A DNA stretch of 64,000 bases, from NCBI GenBank assembly GCA_030549775.1, contig CM060181.1, positions 38,441,063-38,505,062 on the forward strand, given 5' to 3'. Below the pieces are notes generated by a model. That model saw only the letters and a program-made list of their open reading frames with translations. It did no database searches and was not told where the DNA came from. Numbering within the stretch: position 1 is the first letter of the stretch; each line of letters begins with the position of its first letter. Below, one piece after another: positions 45,338 through 57,111 of this stretch. Position numbers and translations under genes: made by a program. Source of the DNA: Tamarix chinensis. Lineage: Eukaryota; Streptophyta; Magnoliopsida; Caryophyllales; Tamaricaceae.

Positions 45338-45412
45338 ACTCATGGTATTAAGTTGGTGAATGAACAAATGGGCACATCAGTATGCTACATATTGATTAAG
45401 CCAAGTTAACCT
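45338..45412 (-). other. Conserved LTR hairpin module in C4
   Basis: The complement reads CTTAATCAATATGTAGCATACT, GATGTGCCC, then GTTCATTCACC. The arms are partly decayed. Confidence 0.6.
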
Positions 45413-46504
45413 CTCACTGGGAGCCAAAAGCATATAAGGCCATAGGCAACAATAGATGTCATACTAAAACAAATTATCATACTTTCACATCACCCCTAGA
45501 TTTACATGTAATATCATAATCATATAATGCATCTGGATTTCATGCCATGGAAGGACTTAGATAATTTGTGGCTCATCATATCTAGTAATATGACATAGAT
45601 AGTATGGATAGAAATGTATAAATAATAACAAGTTATTCCTCATCTTACTAGGCACTTGTACTATCTACTTAGAGGAGTATTCCATTAGGTTCATTTCTAA
45701 GTTTACATTATCCATTAGATTAACTATGGCAAACTATTACTCTTTTTTCCTTTTTTATTTTGAGTGATGAACTAATTACCACCCTATGGTCTCATATACT
45801 ATGAAATTCGATCTAAACTAGAGGACATAAAGTCTGACCAAAGCCAAGCAACCACTAATGGAAATAAAGTCCAACTAAAGCTAATAAACCACCTGGGTAG
45901 CTAGACCCTTTAGTATCGATATCCCCTTAGTACATAATTAGTGCCTAGAGTAGGTAAGACACATTGATATACTCAGATCCTTCTTGAATGCACCTATAAA
46001 AACCCACATGCAGACTAACTCCTAGCAGCTAATCAAGGATTTGGTAACTTAGACCCATGCATAACTGATCATCTATCATTTTAAGTGATTAGTGTGTTAT
46101 TCTCTAAGGTTATGTTACCACATAAGGCCCATTTAACATCTAAGTTACACAACCACATAATCATTCTATTTTAACCATTATTATCCTCCAAACTATGTGG
46201 TAGGATTCCTTTAGTAATTAACTAAGTTTAAATAAACCCATTAATATAATCCATTTAGGCCAAGAATTAAAATTAGAATAACATTATACTTTTATGATAT
46301 CATAACATAATCATTTTGGTTTTTCCGTTAAAGCCTTATAAAGGCACTTATTGAGAATCACGAGCCATTATGAGAATAGCCTCCATCAAATAGGTTAACT
46401 AAATCAAGCCAAGACGTGTGCTCTCTTCATTAAAGAATCATATTATAGCATTGTATAAGATCTCAAAACATATCAAGTTCAAAAAAACAAAACAATACTC
46501 TCTA

Positions 46505-46765
46505 GCCAAATTGGTCGATTAGTTTAAGCTAGCTGGTATATCGGTTTGGCTCACCTAAACCCTAGAATTTTGACATACTACTCAATTGGTTTGGTAAAAC
46601 TAGTATACTATTCTAAGGCCATTTATTTAGTTCTAAAAAAGTGATCAATGGGTTTAAAAAAATAGAAATAAAAGTTGCCACAGACCACTCGATCGATCAA
46701 TTTAGGCTAACCAGTCGAGTGTTCTAAGGACCAGTCAATTGGTTAGGCTCAACCGGTCATTCAGT
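46505..46765. repeat. Near-palindrome cluster, downstream part of C4
   Basis: AATTGGTCGATTAGTTT, CACTCGATCGATCAATTTAGG, CCAGTCAATTGGTTAGG and similar words. It corresponds to 20803-21095 of C2. Confidence 0.8.
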
Positions 46766-47460
46766 TTGCTCTCAAATAATAGATAATAGACATTTAAATG
46801 AGATTAAAGCTTTAAAATCTTACTACATCTAACCATACCACTATCTTAAATATGTGATAAGAAAAATATTTAACATGTTTATACATTAGACCATGCTTCA
46901 TTTACAAGAAATTTGCCCTATTTCTCATAAATTAAGCCCTTTTTTTTAGAAATCTTAAATAATCTATCATACATTATTAAAATACTAAAATATTATATGG
47001 GCATATAAATATTTACATTATATGGAGTACACTAACTCACATGCTTATTTATGCCACATTTCAAAGGTAAGAATGACTTATTTGAAGCTTACCAGAATTT
47101 TCCACAAAAGAAAAAAAACCTTAAGTTGAAAGATTTCAACTTTCAAAGCCTTAAAAACAAAAGGCTAAAACTCAAAAATCATCAAATGGACTTTAATAAT
47201 CAAGAACCTTGAATTAGGAAAGGGAAACAAACTTACCACCTTTAAGAGAAAATAGGGAAAGAATTAGCTAAATGTATACTCAACTTTTTCCTAAATCTAA
47301 CTCTTTCTTGCTTAAGAATAAAACAAGAAGGAGTTAGAGAAAGGATTCGAAGAGTGAAAAAATTTAGAACAAAAGCTCTAAGTGGATATGATTGAGTAAA
47401 ATTATTGATAAATCATGGTACTTTGTTGGCTGAAAGGAAAGTAACAAAAAGAGACTAGGG

Positions 47461-47469
47461 TTATTTATA
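47461..47469 (-). promoter_or_regulatory. TATA box of LTR C4
   Basis: The complement is GGTTATAAATAACCC, about 790 bp inside the LTR, matching C2 and C3. Confidence 0.65.
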
Positions 47470-47954
47470 ACCAATTAATCGGTAAAGGAATAAGTGAGGA
47501 TATGTAACATATCAAAACCCTAATTATATCATTTGAATCTAATTTGAATGAAAAAAATTATCAAGAATAGGTTTAATTCCATTTTAGAGCTCAAATGGTG
47601 ATTCTATGGAGAACACAGCTCAAGTTCATCCACAAAAATCAACATAATAAGGGAAATGGCAAATTAGTGTGAGAAGAGAATCTCCTAGCCGTGATGTGAA
47701 AGTGTAAATTGAAGCATACATTATAGAGTTGTGTAGAGGAGAGAAGAAGAAAACAACAAGGAGAAACATCATCCTCATCCTCTTTTTTTTTCTAATTAAA
47801 TCTTCAAATCTGTTTGAGGAAAAATTAAGCCTAGAAAAATGATAAAAAAAGGTTAAAGATTACTCAAGAACAACTCAGAGTTGGGTTAATAAGGTTCCAT
47901 ATTGATGAAATTTTTTTTCCTAAAAAAATAAGCTAAAAAAGCACTCGTTTTGAG

Positions 47955-48110
47955 AAACTAGTTAATTGGTTTGGTCAGGTTAATTGAATGTTCTACAGAT
48001 TGATCCATCAGTTACGCTAAAAAATTCGACTAATTTTGTCAAACCAAAACTCTAACTGAAACAACAAACTAGTTAATCGGTTCATATAACCAATCAACGG
48101 GTATGCTCAG
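47955..48110. repeat. Near-palindrome cluster, upstream part of C4
   Basis: CTAGTTAATTGGTTTGG, GATTGATCCATCAGTT and ACTAGTTAATCGGTTC variants near the start of the LTR. Confidence 0.75.
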
Positions 48111-48262
48111 GAAACTCATTTTACTCAAAATTTTACATGCTTTTTAAATGCCTTTTTAAATTAAATCCAAACTGTAGTTCAAAATCAATATCAAACATTA
48201 TTTAATTTTCATCAAAAACAAGAATTTATTATTTTATAATCTTACAAATATAGGGTATTATA

Positions 48263-48283
48263 GTACTACCCCCTTAAAAAAGG
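48263..48283 (-). other. Polypurine tract of the Tekay element
   Basis: The complement CCTTTTTTAAGGGGGTAGTAC abuts the LTR start. It is the expected primer for plus-strand DNA synthesis. Confidence 0.75.
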
Positions 48284-50085
48284 TTGCATCCCCAAAGCCT
48301 ACTAACCAAAATCCAGACACCTCATATAATACATATCAAGTCGTACATCACATTCAACAAAGCAAAAGGGGTTACTACCCCTTGAAAGAAAGGTTTTACA
48401 ATAGATACACAATAAAGGAATAAATCATGGTACTTCGCTTGAATCTCTTCTTTGGCCTCCTACATAGCCTCCTTATCACCATTCCATGTCCAAATGACCT
48501 TTACTAGCGAAAAAATATTATTATCCATCTCTTTGGTCTTCGTGTCCAAAATGTGCATCGATTATTCTTCATAAGCTTAACACTTATCAATCTCTAACAA
48601 CTCTGGTTGTTTGACATGCAAATGATTCGCTTCATACTTTCTCAATTGAGAAACATGAAATATATTACACACATGTGACAACTCTACTAGAATGGCTAAC
48701 TAATAGGTGATCTCACTGAGATCTCTTATGGTCTAATGTAAATTGGGCCGAGCTTACCCTTCCTACCAATCCTCATTAATCACTTGGTGGGAGAGACACT
48801 TAAAAGGACTCTATCGCCCACCTCATCACCATCACTTAGTCTTCTCAAATCTCTAAAGCAATTTTGCTATTCCTAGGCTACACACACACGGTTCTGCATT
48901 AATCTTCTATATCTTGGTATCTCCTCAACCATGAATAGTCTTAACACAATTGTCTAACTTATATCACTCTAACATAAGGGACTATGATACCTCCTCCTGT
49001 ACAAGGCCTTAAAAGGTTCCAACTTGACACTTTCACAATAATTGTTATTGTAGGATAACTCAATCAAGTTTAGGAGGTCATTTCAATTGCCCCAAAAGTC
49101 TAACACACATTCCCAAAGCATGTCTTCTAAGGTTTAAATGGTCCTCTCTATCTAACCATCCTTTGTTCAGTAAAAAGTAGTACTCATTTTCAAATGAGTC
49201 CCAAAAGAAGCCTGCAAATTTTGCCAAAAGTGCAATAAGAATCTAGAGTTTTGGTCTAACGTAATGTCTCTAAGGACCCCATATAGTCTCATAATGTGAT
49301 TCACACAAGCATCGGCTAACAACTCCATACTCCATGTTGCCTTTATTGGTATGAACACTACCGAATTAGTTAAAAAATCCACAATAACCCATATATAATT
49401 GAAACCACTACTGATCTTTAGAAGACTAACCACAAAATCTATAGATATGATGTCCTATGTCCACTCTAGAACTTCCATTGGTTGCCCTAATCTTGTTGGT
49501 CTCTTATGCTAGACCTTAACTTTCTAATAGGTTAAACATTGGGTGAAATACTATACAACCTCCTACTTCATATTGGGCCACCAATATACCTTCTTCAAAT
49601 CCTTATATAACTTATTTCCTTTAGGATGGATAGAATAGGGAGTACGATGAACTTCCTCCAGAATTTTTATCTTAAGCTTAGGACATCCCTATAATACACA
49701 TGGCATACTATGGTGTCTGACACTACCATCCTCGTGGATCTAAAATTCCTTAGTTATACCATTTTCAATAATCCACTTGATTCTTTCGAGTTTAACATCA
49801 CTAATTTGACTAGCTCGAATCTTTTTCAAAGATCAAAGGTGTGGCGGTGAGTGCGTTCATCCTTACCTCTATACTACCAGCGGTGATAAACTCTATCTCC
49901 ATCTCTTTGAGCTCTTGACACAATTGATAAAACAATGTGATCATACTCAAGGAATACATTTTCTTCCACTTAAGAGAATATGCCGCTACATTAGCTTACC
50001 CTCATTGTAGGTCAATTTCATGTCATAATTCTTGATCAATTCCAACCATTGACATTGTCTCAAATTCAACTCTCTCAATTAAAGG
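48284..50085 (-). pseudogene. Tekay/Del-type pol 3' end: RNase H, integrase, chromodomain
   Basis: From high to low coordinates: the RNase H end with LNLRQCQWLELIKNYDMKLT (about 50010-50070); the integrase finger near 49600 with LYKDLKKVYWWPNMK; the integrase core in the open minus frame 49167-49433 with FNYIWVIVDFLTNSVVFIPI, ACVNHIMRLYGVLRDITLDQ, SRFLLHFW and SFGTHLKMSTTF; and a C-terminal LVKVIWTWNGDKEA and KEEIQAKYHDLF at about 48440-48520, as in the chromodomain of plant chromoviruses. The chromodomain is thought to guide insertion to heterochromatin. The 5' part of the element is missing at 50085, where copia resumes. Stops are frequent. Confidence 0.87.
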
Positions 50086-50880
50086 AAGAAATTTTTGTTA
50101 ACTAATAAAAGTACACAAAGGAATTGTTGTAGAAGTTTGGAATGAATAAGATGAAGCCTTGTTGTACTCCGATGGTCAAGGCCACAGAGCTTATTGTAAA
50201 TGAAGAAGGTAAATAAGTTGATCAAAAGCAATATCATGTTATGATCCGATCACTTATTTAACTCACTACATATAAACATGATATTATTTTTACTGTATGC
50301 TTAGATGTTAGATTTCAATGTAATCCCAAATAATCTCATATAACTATAGTTAAGGGAACTCTTAGGTATCTAATTGGTGCATACCACTTAGGATTATATT
50401 ACCCTAGTCATACCATTCTAATCCTTGTAGGCTATTCCGATGTAGATTTTAAGAGATATAAGGTAGATAGAAAGAGCACTTCAGGTATGTGTCAATTTCT
50501 AATCCTTAGTTAGTTGGCACAGTAAGAAACAATCTACGTTTGTATTATCTATAGCTAAAGCATAATACATAGCAAAACTTGCTTGTTGTGCACAACTAAT
50601 TTGGATGAAACATCAATTAAGTGATTATAGACTCAAATTTGAAAAAAATCCAATTAAGTGTGACAACACTAGTGCTATGTGTCTCATTAATAACCTTGTG
50701 GAACACCCTAATTCTAAGCATATAGAAATGATACATCACTTCATAAGATAGATTGTTTGGAAAGATGACACAATTGTAGAATTTATAGATACATTGCATC
50801 AATGGATCTAGATTATCCCTCTCTCAAACTTGTGAAAATTCTAAAAAATGTGTTTATGAATAATGAGATTAATTAAAATC
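50086..50880 (+). pseudogene. Copia reverse transcriptase C-terminus and RNase H
   Basis: Plus-frame motifs in order: KYTKELL.KFGMNKMKPCCT, PMVKATELIVNEEGK, VDQKQYHVMI, HDIIFTVCLDVRFQCNPK, VGYSDVDFKRYKVDRKSTSG and MCQFL. Next come the SIAKA-like stretch with ACCAQLIWMK, NPIKCDNTSA-like and HPNSKHIEM-like words, and EFIDTLHQWI at the end. The YxDD-containing first part of RT is absent, lost with the Tekay insertion. The ending matches the typical copia Pol terminus. The minus open frame 50617-50802 is a shadow. Confidence 0.85.
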
Positions 50881-51639
50881 ATAATAACTTAGCCTGAGAT
50901 TGCATATATCTAATTCAACACAATAGCCTATATGATTGTTCATTAATGTGTAAATTTTGAGAAAAATATGGAATGCTGATTCTCATTCTAAATGAAATTG
51001 AAAAATTAAAAGATATGAAATAACTGGCCAAACAAGTCGACAAATCTAACAATGGGTTTAAAGGATCACTCAACTGGTTTGTATAAACTAGAAGGTATAT
51101 CACTACTTTTTGGTTTTTGACCTAAGTGATTCCAATACACTAAATTACCTAAACTAGAAATCAGTAATATGAATAACCAATTGAAATTCCTAAACTAGTC
51201 AATTGGTCTATCACGTATATATCAATAGGTCCTCACCTATTCAACTAAACCCTCGACTCTAGTTTTCTCAAACATGTTAACTCTTTTTTGCACATATTCC
51301 TCTCTCTTACTCAAATCAATAATCCTTATCAAAGTACACATAAGGAATCATATTAGGATCAAATCAACAACCCATAGCTAATTCTCAATGATAATCAACA
51401 TCGATTTCTTTCTTACTTGGTAAAATATGGGGTAAGATCACACAAACATTAACTCTTCCATTTACCTAGTTAGTTTAAACTTGGAACAATCTAAGGCTTA
51501 ATGAGGGTTCTATTTATACTCTAATAAATAATTCTTTGTTATAAGAGCATTATTCTTTCATTTTTGTTCAATTGTGTAAATTTCTCACATCAGGAGTTCC
51601 AAATTTTCCTCTGATTTTTTACTTTGAATTCCTAAGTTG
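50881..51639 (+). other. Spacer between copia pol and envelope-like ORF
   Basis: Only short broken frames. Near-palindrome words at 51030-51240 (CCAAACAAGTCGAC, CACTCAACTGGTTTG, CTAGTCAATTGGTC) recall those of LTR family C and the copia LTR. The region 51240-51639 has no recognisable feature. Confidence 0.5.
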
Positions 51640-51881
51640 TCAAGAGTAAAAGAAAAACTGGTACTTTTAGCATTATTGAAGAGGGTGTTGCTCCTCTCTC
51701 TACCAAACGAGCTTGTACTCAATTATGTTGTTCGGCTTGGATGACCATTTAGATTAAGGAGCCTTTTAATTCATTCCTCTCTATCTTGAGTGTCCTCTCC
51801 ATCGTCTTCTTCTTCATTGAAATTGGATAGGGGTCCAACTCAAACTCAATCTATGCCTAATGCTCCTTTCTTGACCATATG
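51640..51881 (+). pseudogene. Envelope-like ORF of the Sirevirus, 5' part
   Basis: The plus frame reads VKSKRKTGTFSIIEEGVAPL, STKRACT, then an SSPSSSSS stretch and FLT at the end. A basic and serine-rich start is common for the ORF that follows pol in Sireviruses. It is cut at 51881 by LTR A3. Function unknown; the envelope-like label is only by position and general resemblance. Confidence 0.5.
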
Positions 51882-53639
51882 TGTAATACCCCAAATTTTT
51901 GCTAAACATAATATTGTATGATTAAGACCTTAATCTAATTTTAATCTAAAAAAAAAAATTATTTTAGCCTTACCCAAATTCTGTAATCCCAACATATTAA
52001 CCTAATAAAAACATTTGACTTGGATAATTCATATTTTTTAACCCAACCTTAATTCTAGTAGATTTGTATCATTAATCTTATCTAATTTAGATAATCAAAA
52101 TTTAATCTAATCCTAACCTTAAGCTTTTTTCTTTTCTTTTCTTTCTCCTTTTTCTTTTCCTATCTGTATTTGTTTTCCTTGCGTGTGTTTTCCTTCTCTT
52201 ATACAACACATCACCATCACTCTCAACCTTCATCTCCCACCTCCTTCGTTAAAAATTTCACTACAACCCTCATGCACCATGATACCTTCAACCATCTCCC
52301 TTTGCCACTCACTCATGCCTCTACCTCTACTGCTCTCTATCATCACCATCAGCATCATCATCCTTAGCATTTTTTGCCATCGCATGCCACCACCATACAT
52401 ATATCTATATATATATATACACACTAGTCTCTGCTCTCAATCTCCCTTAGTTATTTGCATCATTTACTACCCGTTTTATATCCAACACCACCTACCAAAG
52501 CTACCTCTCCCCTTTTCTTCTTCTTTTGTTGCTACTACCCTATTTTCATTACCGAGCCACCACAATCACCATCCACACACCACCACAACCACCAAGTATT
52601 ACCTATGGCTTGGTAGATCAGGAACCACGACCACTCCATTACTCCCCCTCACCATCACTGCCCATCGCCGTCATTTTCCCCTTTTCTTTCCTCGCATGCT
52701 ATTGCATTTTGTGAAGCACATGACTCTCACACTGTTGTGCACCACTATTTTTCCACCACTCTTTTTCCTAATCTCATGCCTGTGCATGCTAGCACAGTCT
52801 GCCCGTTCATACTCTCACAAGCAAAGCACCGCCTTAGCATGCTCATGTGTCCTTGTTCTTTATCACATGTGCATGCATTACAAGAGCACGACCATACCTC
52901 CTTTCCACAGCTTGCCCCTGTAGGTTCCTAGCTCACAACTTGGGTGAGAACAACCTACAATATGCCCTTGCAACCCCATTTTTTTAGAAGTACACCCCTT
53001 TTTACACACCTAAACCTCACCCCCAAACACCACTAAAATTTTATCATAACACCACCATACCTTCCACCACACTTCCACACAACTTAATCTTCCCTTTGAC
53101 TCCAGTTATTTCCATTTTTACCCTCCTTTACCTTAAAATTTTCCTTAAGTATAATATTCAAGCCTAATTGTGTATTATTTTGTTTTCATAGGCGATTTTC
53201 CGATGATCTTGTAGGAAGCAATTTAGGATTTATTTGCATAGAGCCTGGTGTCCTTATTGATAAGGATACATGTCGAAGTTAGGACTTTATGTGTATACGT
53301 TTGTGTTTTATATTGGACATGTTATATGAATGATGTTATCCTATGATATTATATCTTGAGAGTAATGAAATTTGGAAGTATATATTGGGAATAATGTTGG
53401 ATATAAATTTATGTAAATAACTGTGAATATATGTCCCAAATGAATATTGGAGATTTATATGTATTAGTATTGGGATTTATAAGACTTTGGGAGAATATGA
53501 GCATTTTAACTACCTAAGTGTATTATGGTCATTTGAGGATAATTTTGTGGTTATGTTTATGTATTCAATTATATGTCCTACATATTTATATGAGTATCGC
53601 ATGATAATCTTGAATATACAATCAACTCTAATAATACAC

Positions 53640-54110
53640 TAATCATTTAATGTGAAATATCACATGAGTCAGACTGAAGTATTTATATGTGTCTATTCCA
53701 CTGGACAATAATAGTGGCTCAAGTGTATTGTCCCTGAGATGCGCTTCAATTCATTCTACTAGATTAAGAATAGTGGGTCCCCATACTCAATGTGAATAAA
53801 ATATACGATTAAGAAATAAACTATTAATAGAAAAATACTAATCATTTAAAGTGAAAGACTATGTGAGTTAGGACCGAGGTGTTGAGTCCATTCCAATGGA
53901 TAATAATAGTGGATCAGGAGTATTGTCCCTAAGAGGTGTTTCAAACCGTTCGACCGATTTAAGAATAGTAGCTCATGAGCATTTTTGCTCTAAGAGGTGT
54001 TGAGTCCATTCCACCGAATAATAATAGTGGTTTAGGTGCGTTATCCCTGAGAGGTATTTCAAACTGTTATATTGGTTTAAGAATAGTGGGGTCCCTGAAC
54101 TAAATACAAT
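53640..54110 (+). repeat. Hairpin repeat units in LTR A3
   Basis: Diverged versions of the A2 array: CATTTAATGTG (53644) and CATTTAAAGTG (53843), each followed by units such as TTCCACYGGAYAATAATAGTGG and CCCTGAGAGGTGTTTCAA. The same two-level arrangement as A2 is visible. Confidence 0.8.
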
Positions 54111-54244
54111 AAAATATTAGAATATGATATATTTATATAGTGAAATCTAAAATTACTATTTACTTGGCACTATTTATATTATCACACATATGCTTAGTTT
54201 TTGATGTGAACTCATGTATTATGTGTAATCCTGCTTGTACCAAT

Positions 54245-54308
54245 ACCTTAATCAATACGTAGCATACCAATAATCTGTTTCATGGGTGCTACTCATTCCC
54301 ACGAGTAG
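54245..54308 (+). other. Conserved LTR hairpin module in A3
   Basis: CTTAATCAATACGTAGCATACC then GGGTGCTACTCATTCCCACG and AGTAG. The arms are partly decayed; the second half is almost identical to A2. Confidence 0.7.
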
Positions 54309-54717
54309 ACAACCTAGATATCTTTATGTAGGTTTCGGATGGCCCAATGGATGAGTTTGCAGCCTTTGATGCTTGTTATGCCGTAAAGAGATTTTTATAT
54401 CTGGATTTTGGGCGTAGAGTCATGTTATTTGGATAATTAGTTCTGATCGGATACCTTTTTAAATTCTTAGATCCATGGTCTCCCTATTTGTATTTTGGAT
54501 TATTATACTCAGAGTAAACCTCCAAACTCTTAACTAATATTTATGAAAGTTCCCTTATTTTCTATTTATCATGTTTTACTTCTTAATTGTTTTGCCTTAT
54601 GGTTGATGTAAAGATGGTATCTAGACTTATGTCAACTACAATGGTAACATCCAACTATTTAATAATATAGTTTCACTTAAAATGAAAAATTTTAATAGTA
54701 AATTTAGGGGTGTTACA

Positions 54718-56205
54718 ATAGGGTCACCTATTCTTTACCTCACTTAATTAGCGAGAACCAATGAGGCATCCATTTACTCTACACATTTCTTTCGCACTAT
54801 AAATAACCATTAGCACTAGATAAAATCATTCCATAAAAAAATTCCTTCTAGGGATGTGCATTAATACTATATCATGCAGTGAATAATTCAAACTTGCTTT
54901 TATTTTATCCCTTTCTGCTCTCTAATATATCCCTCTCTTCATTCTTCTCAATCCAATGAGTTATGACTTGGTTCTCATTTTGTATATGAACCTTATAGTT
55001 TATGTTTGGGGGTCCACTATCACCATTAATGTAGTAGGCATTCCTATAGTGGTAGATGAAGTTAGGCCAACAAGAATGTTGTGGATCAAGCATAATATAG
55101 CCACTGGTATAGCATACAAAGAGTGGATGCAAACTAGGCTTCCTGATAATATTCTCTCTAACATGCACCATTGACACTTTGTATATGGTGGGTCTGCCAG
55201 CTTGTATTTTCTATCAATCTTCAAAATGATGTGTCACTACTTGATATGCGCTATTCTTTTCCTATGGTTAGGCTTAAAGGTAGAAATGACTATGAAGGAA
55301 TTGTATGTGTTTGAACCCATTCTATCCACTACTCCCATAAGTTTTGGGGTTGATATCTTCTGCATATGTCCCATGGCGGGGCACAAATAGGCTTATCTTG
55401 GCTTTAGATCACTAATTATACAGATTCTTCATGAGTTTGAAGTTAAGATTGGATATTTTTTTGCCACTTTAATTTGTTTACAAAATGGGCTCAACATCTT
55501 AGATGTCTTCACTCCCTAAAGGATGGGATATCATATGAGTGTTGATGGACAGAACCTCGAGCTTGCACCAAAGGCTCATGCCTCACTTTTTCACAATGGT
55601 CACATCTCTGCCTTGTTTGAACCACAACCTTCCTATATTGAGGAAGATGATCTTCCACCACTATCAGATGACCCGGTGGCTCCAAATGACATTCCTTTCA
55701 CCATTAGTGGAGCATCTACATCTATAACAACACCGTCCATCTATTCCTAGACCCTCCACCTCTCAAGCAGCTCTCGCGTCTGCTACTTTAAATTATGTGA
55801 CACTAGATAGTGTATCTGAGCTTTTTCTCAGTGCAGTTAGGATGGTGGACACTATGGAGAAATGTCACAACATCATGGAGACTAATTTACATGCACTACG
55901 CTGATAGATATAACCCAACTTTGTGCAGAATCATAAGGATCACATGAAGACACACCTAGTTGCTAAAGTTGTCCATGAGGCACACAACCTTAATCATACA
56001 CCTACTAATTAGGGTGATGTTGCTCCTCCTCCCTTCTATCTAGTCATCGACAAGTCATTGGTTGAGGCTACTAGGATTGGTTGTGCATTAGTTGAGATGA
56101 TTTGCTTTGAGTATATTGAGAGTGAGGACTTGGGAATACAACCCACACTTTCCTTCATTGCTCTAGTTGCGCCACCCCACCCACCCACCTTTGACATACT
56201 TTGAA
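54718..56205 (+). pseudogene. Envelope-like ORF of the Sirevirus, main part
   Basis: Plus frames join VLILYMNLIVYVWGSTITIN, VVDEVRPTRMLWIKHNIATG and LPDNILSNMHH (54956-55174); ICAILFLWLGLKVEMTMKEL, YVFEPILSTTPISFGVDI, LIIQILHEFEVKIGYFFATL (55200-55470); GYHMSVDGQNLELAPKA, EEDDLPPLSDDP (55523-55750); and SVSELFLSAVRMVDTMEKCH (55810-55870), a possible helix, ending near 56205. The type is the ORF downstream of pol in plant Sireviruses, sometimes called envelope-like, without a proven role. No signal peptide or fusion motif is apparent. The frames are broken several times. Confidence 0.6.
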
Positions 56206-56613
56206 CCTATGATAATATTTATTTATTTTAGCATAGCTCTAACACATTTCTTATGTATATATTTCTTTATATGTACTTTATCTCGTGTTCCACTAAATGT
56301 TTATCTTTAATGAGATATTGAGTTCTTTTTATCCCTCACGTGTATCACTTTTGGTTAAATACTCTACTTTTTCCTCGTATCACTTTTGGTTAAATACTCT
56401 ACTTTTTCCTCCTTAATCTTCTATTTTAAGCAATCAACTACAAGGCTATTCCTTATGCATTAATTTAGGGGGTATTCCCCATATTTCCCTAATGCATAAC
56501 TTTTCTACTTAGCATTTATAGGCACCTATTTAGGGGAGTTTCCCCTTAAAATCTCAAGATTAATGTCTTTATTGCTTATAGGTTTCCATTTGTTTTCACC
56601 TCTAGTGGATTAC

Positions 56614-56627
56614 AAAAGGGGGAGAGA
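56614..56627 (+). other. Extra polypurine tract of the Sirevirus
   Basis: AAAAGGGGGAGAGA, 140 bp upstream of the LTR-adjacent tract. More than one such tract is typical of Sireviruses. Confidence 0.7.
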
Positions 56628-56752
56628 ATCAAGAAGTTTGGATTGAAAGATGCATAATTGATAAATGAAAAAGGATATGGGAAAAACTTGCCTTATTCAT
56701 ATTTATCACCCTTCAACATTTATAATTGTGCAATTTTTGTTTGTCATCACCG

Positions 56753-56764
56753 AAAAGGGGAAGA
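56753..56764 (+). other. LTR-adjacent polypurine tract
   Basis: GTCATCACCGAAAAGGGGAAGAT lies directly before TGTTGACC, the usual copia arrangement. It primes plus-strand synthesis. Confidence 0.8.
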
Positions 56765-56765
56765 T

Positions 56766-57111
56766 TGTTGACCTCATAGGTCAAACAATGTCATTGTCCT
56801 TATTTTAATGAAAATAAATGGGGCTTGATAACTAATGTGTTTTCTTATGTATACATATATTATGATTACCATAGTATATGAAAACTTACTCAAAGTATCT
56901 TTTAATGTGAAATTTAAAAAATTAATCAAGTTTCAAAGTAAAAGATAATATTGTATTAAGAGAACTAAGACTTAAGGTTTAAGGAATACATTTAAAGAGT
57001 TAAGTTGAGCAAATTCACATTCTGATCAAAACTATTTTAGAACAGTGAATTTAAATTCATTTCATAAGAATTCATGATTGGTCCTATTTCCTAAATCTTT
57101 CAAAGTGTTTT
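56766..57111 (+). mobile_element. Sirevirus 3' LTR, first part
   Basis: Begins TGTTGACCTCATAGGTC after the polypurine tract. It is cut at 57111 by LTR B2 and resumes at 60550. Confidence 0.8.

Larger units (their letters stand above)
44895..48262 (-). mobile_element. Family C LTR (C4), 3' LTR of a Tekay-type element
   Basis: Plus-strand borders are TGTAACACTCCC at 44895 and GGGTATTATA ending at 48262 (TATAATACCC in LTR sense, one base off TGTAATACCC). The near-palindrome clusters, TATA box and hairpin module occur in the same order as in C2 and C3, reversed. A polypurine tract and Tekay pol lie directly upstream, so this is a 3' LTR. It links LTR family C to a known coding lineage. It interrupts copia integrase. 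Confidence 0.88.
51882..54717 (+). mobile_element. Family A solo LTR (A3), 2.8 kb
   Basis: Starts TGTAATACCCCAAATTT and ends TAGGGGTGTTACA. Flanks are ATATG (51877-51881) and ATAGG (54718-54722), four of five identical. It has a pyrimidine-rich 5' section, the AATAATAGTGG repeat units and the hairpin module at 54245-54308 like A2, but fewer CpGs. No internal domain. The 246-codon open frame at 52183-52923 lies in its pyrimidine-rich section and is not regarded as a gene. TATA-like ATATATATATA at 52402-52425 could be its promoter. Confidence 0.88.

Noticed and set aside
52183..52923. 246-codon open frame on the plus strand
   Set aside because: It lies in the pyrimidine-rich part of solo LTR A3; the protein is Pro, His, Ser, Leu and Thr rich with no domain, and overlapping frames are also open.
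54795..54812. CTATAAATAACC resembling a TATA box
   Set aside because: It lies in the envelope-like ORF remnant, outside any LTR, and has no supporting promoter context.
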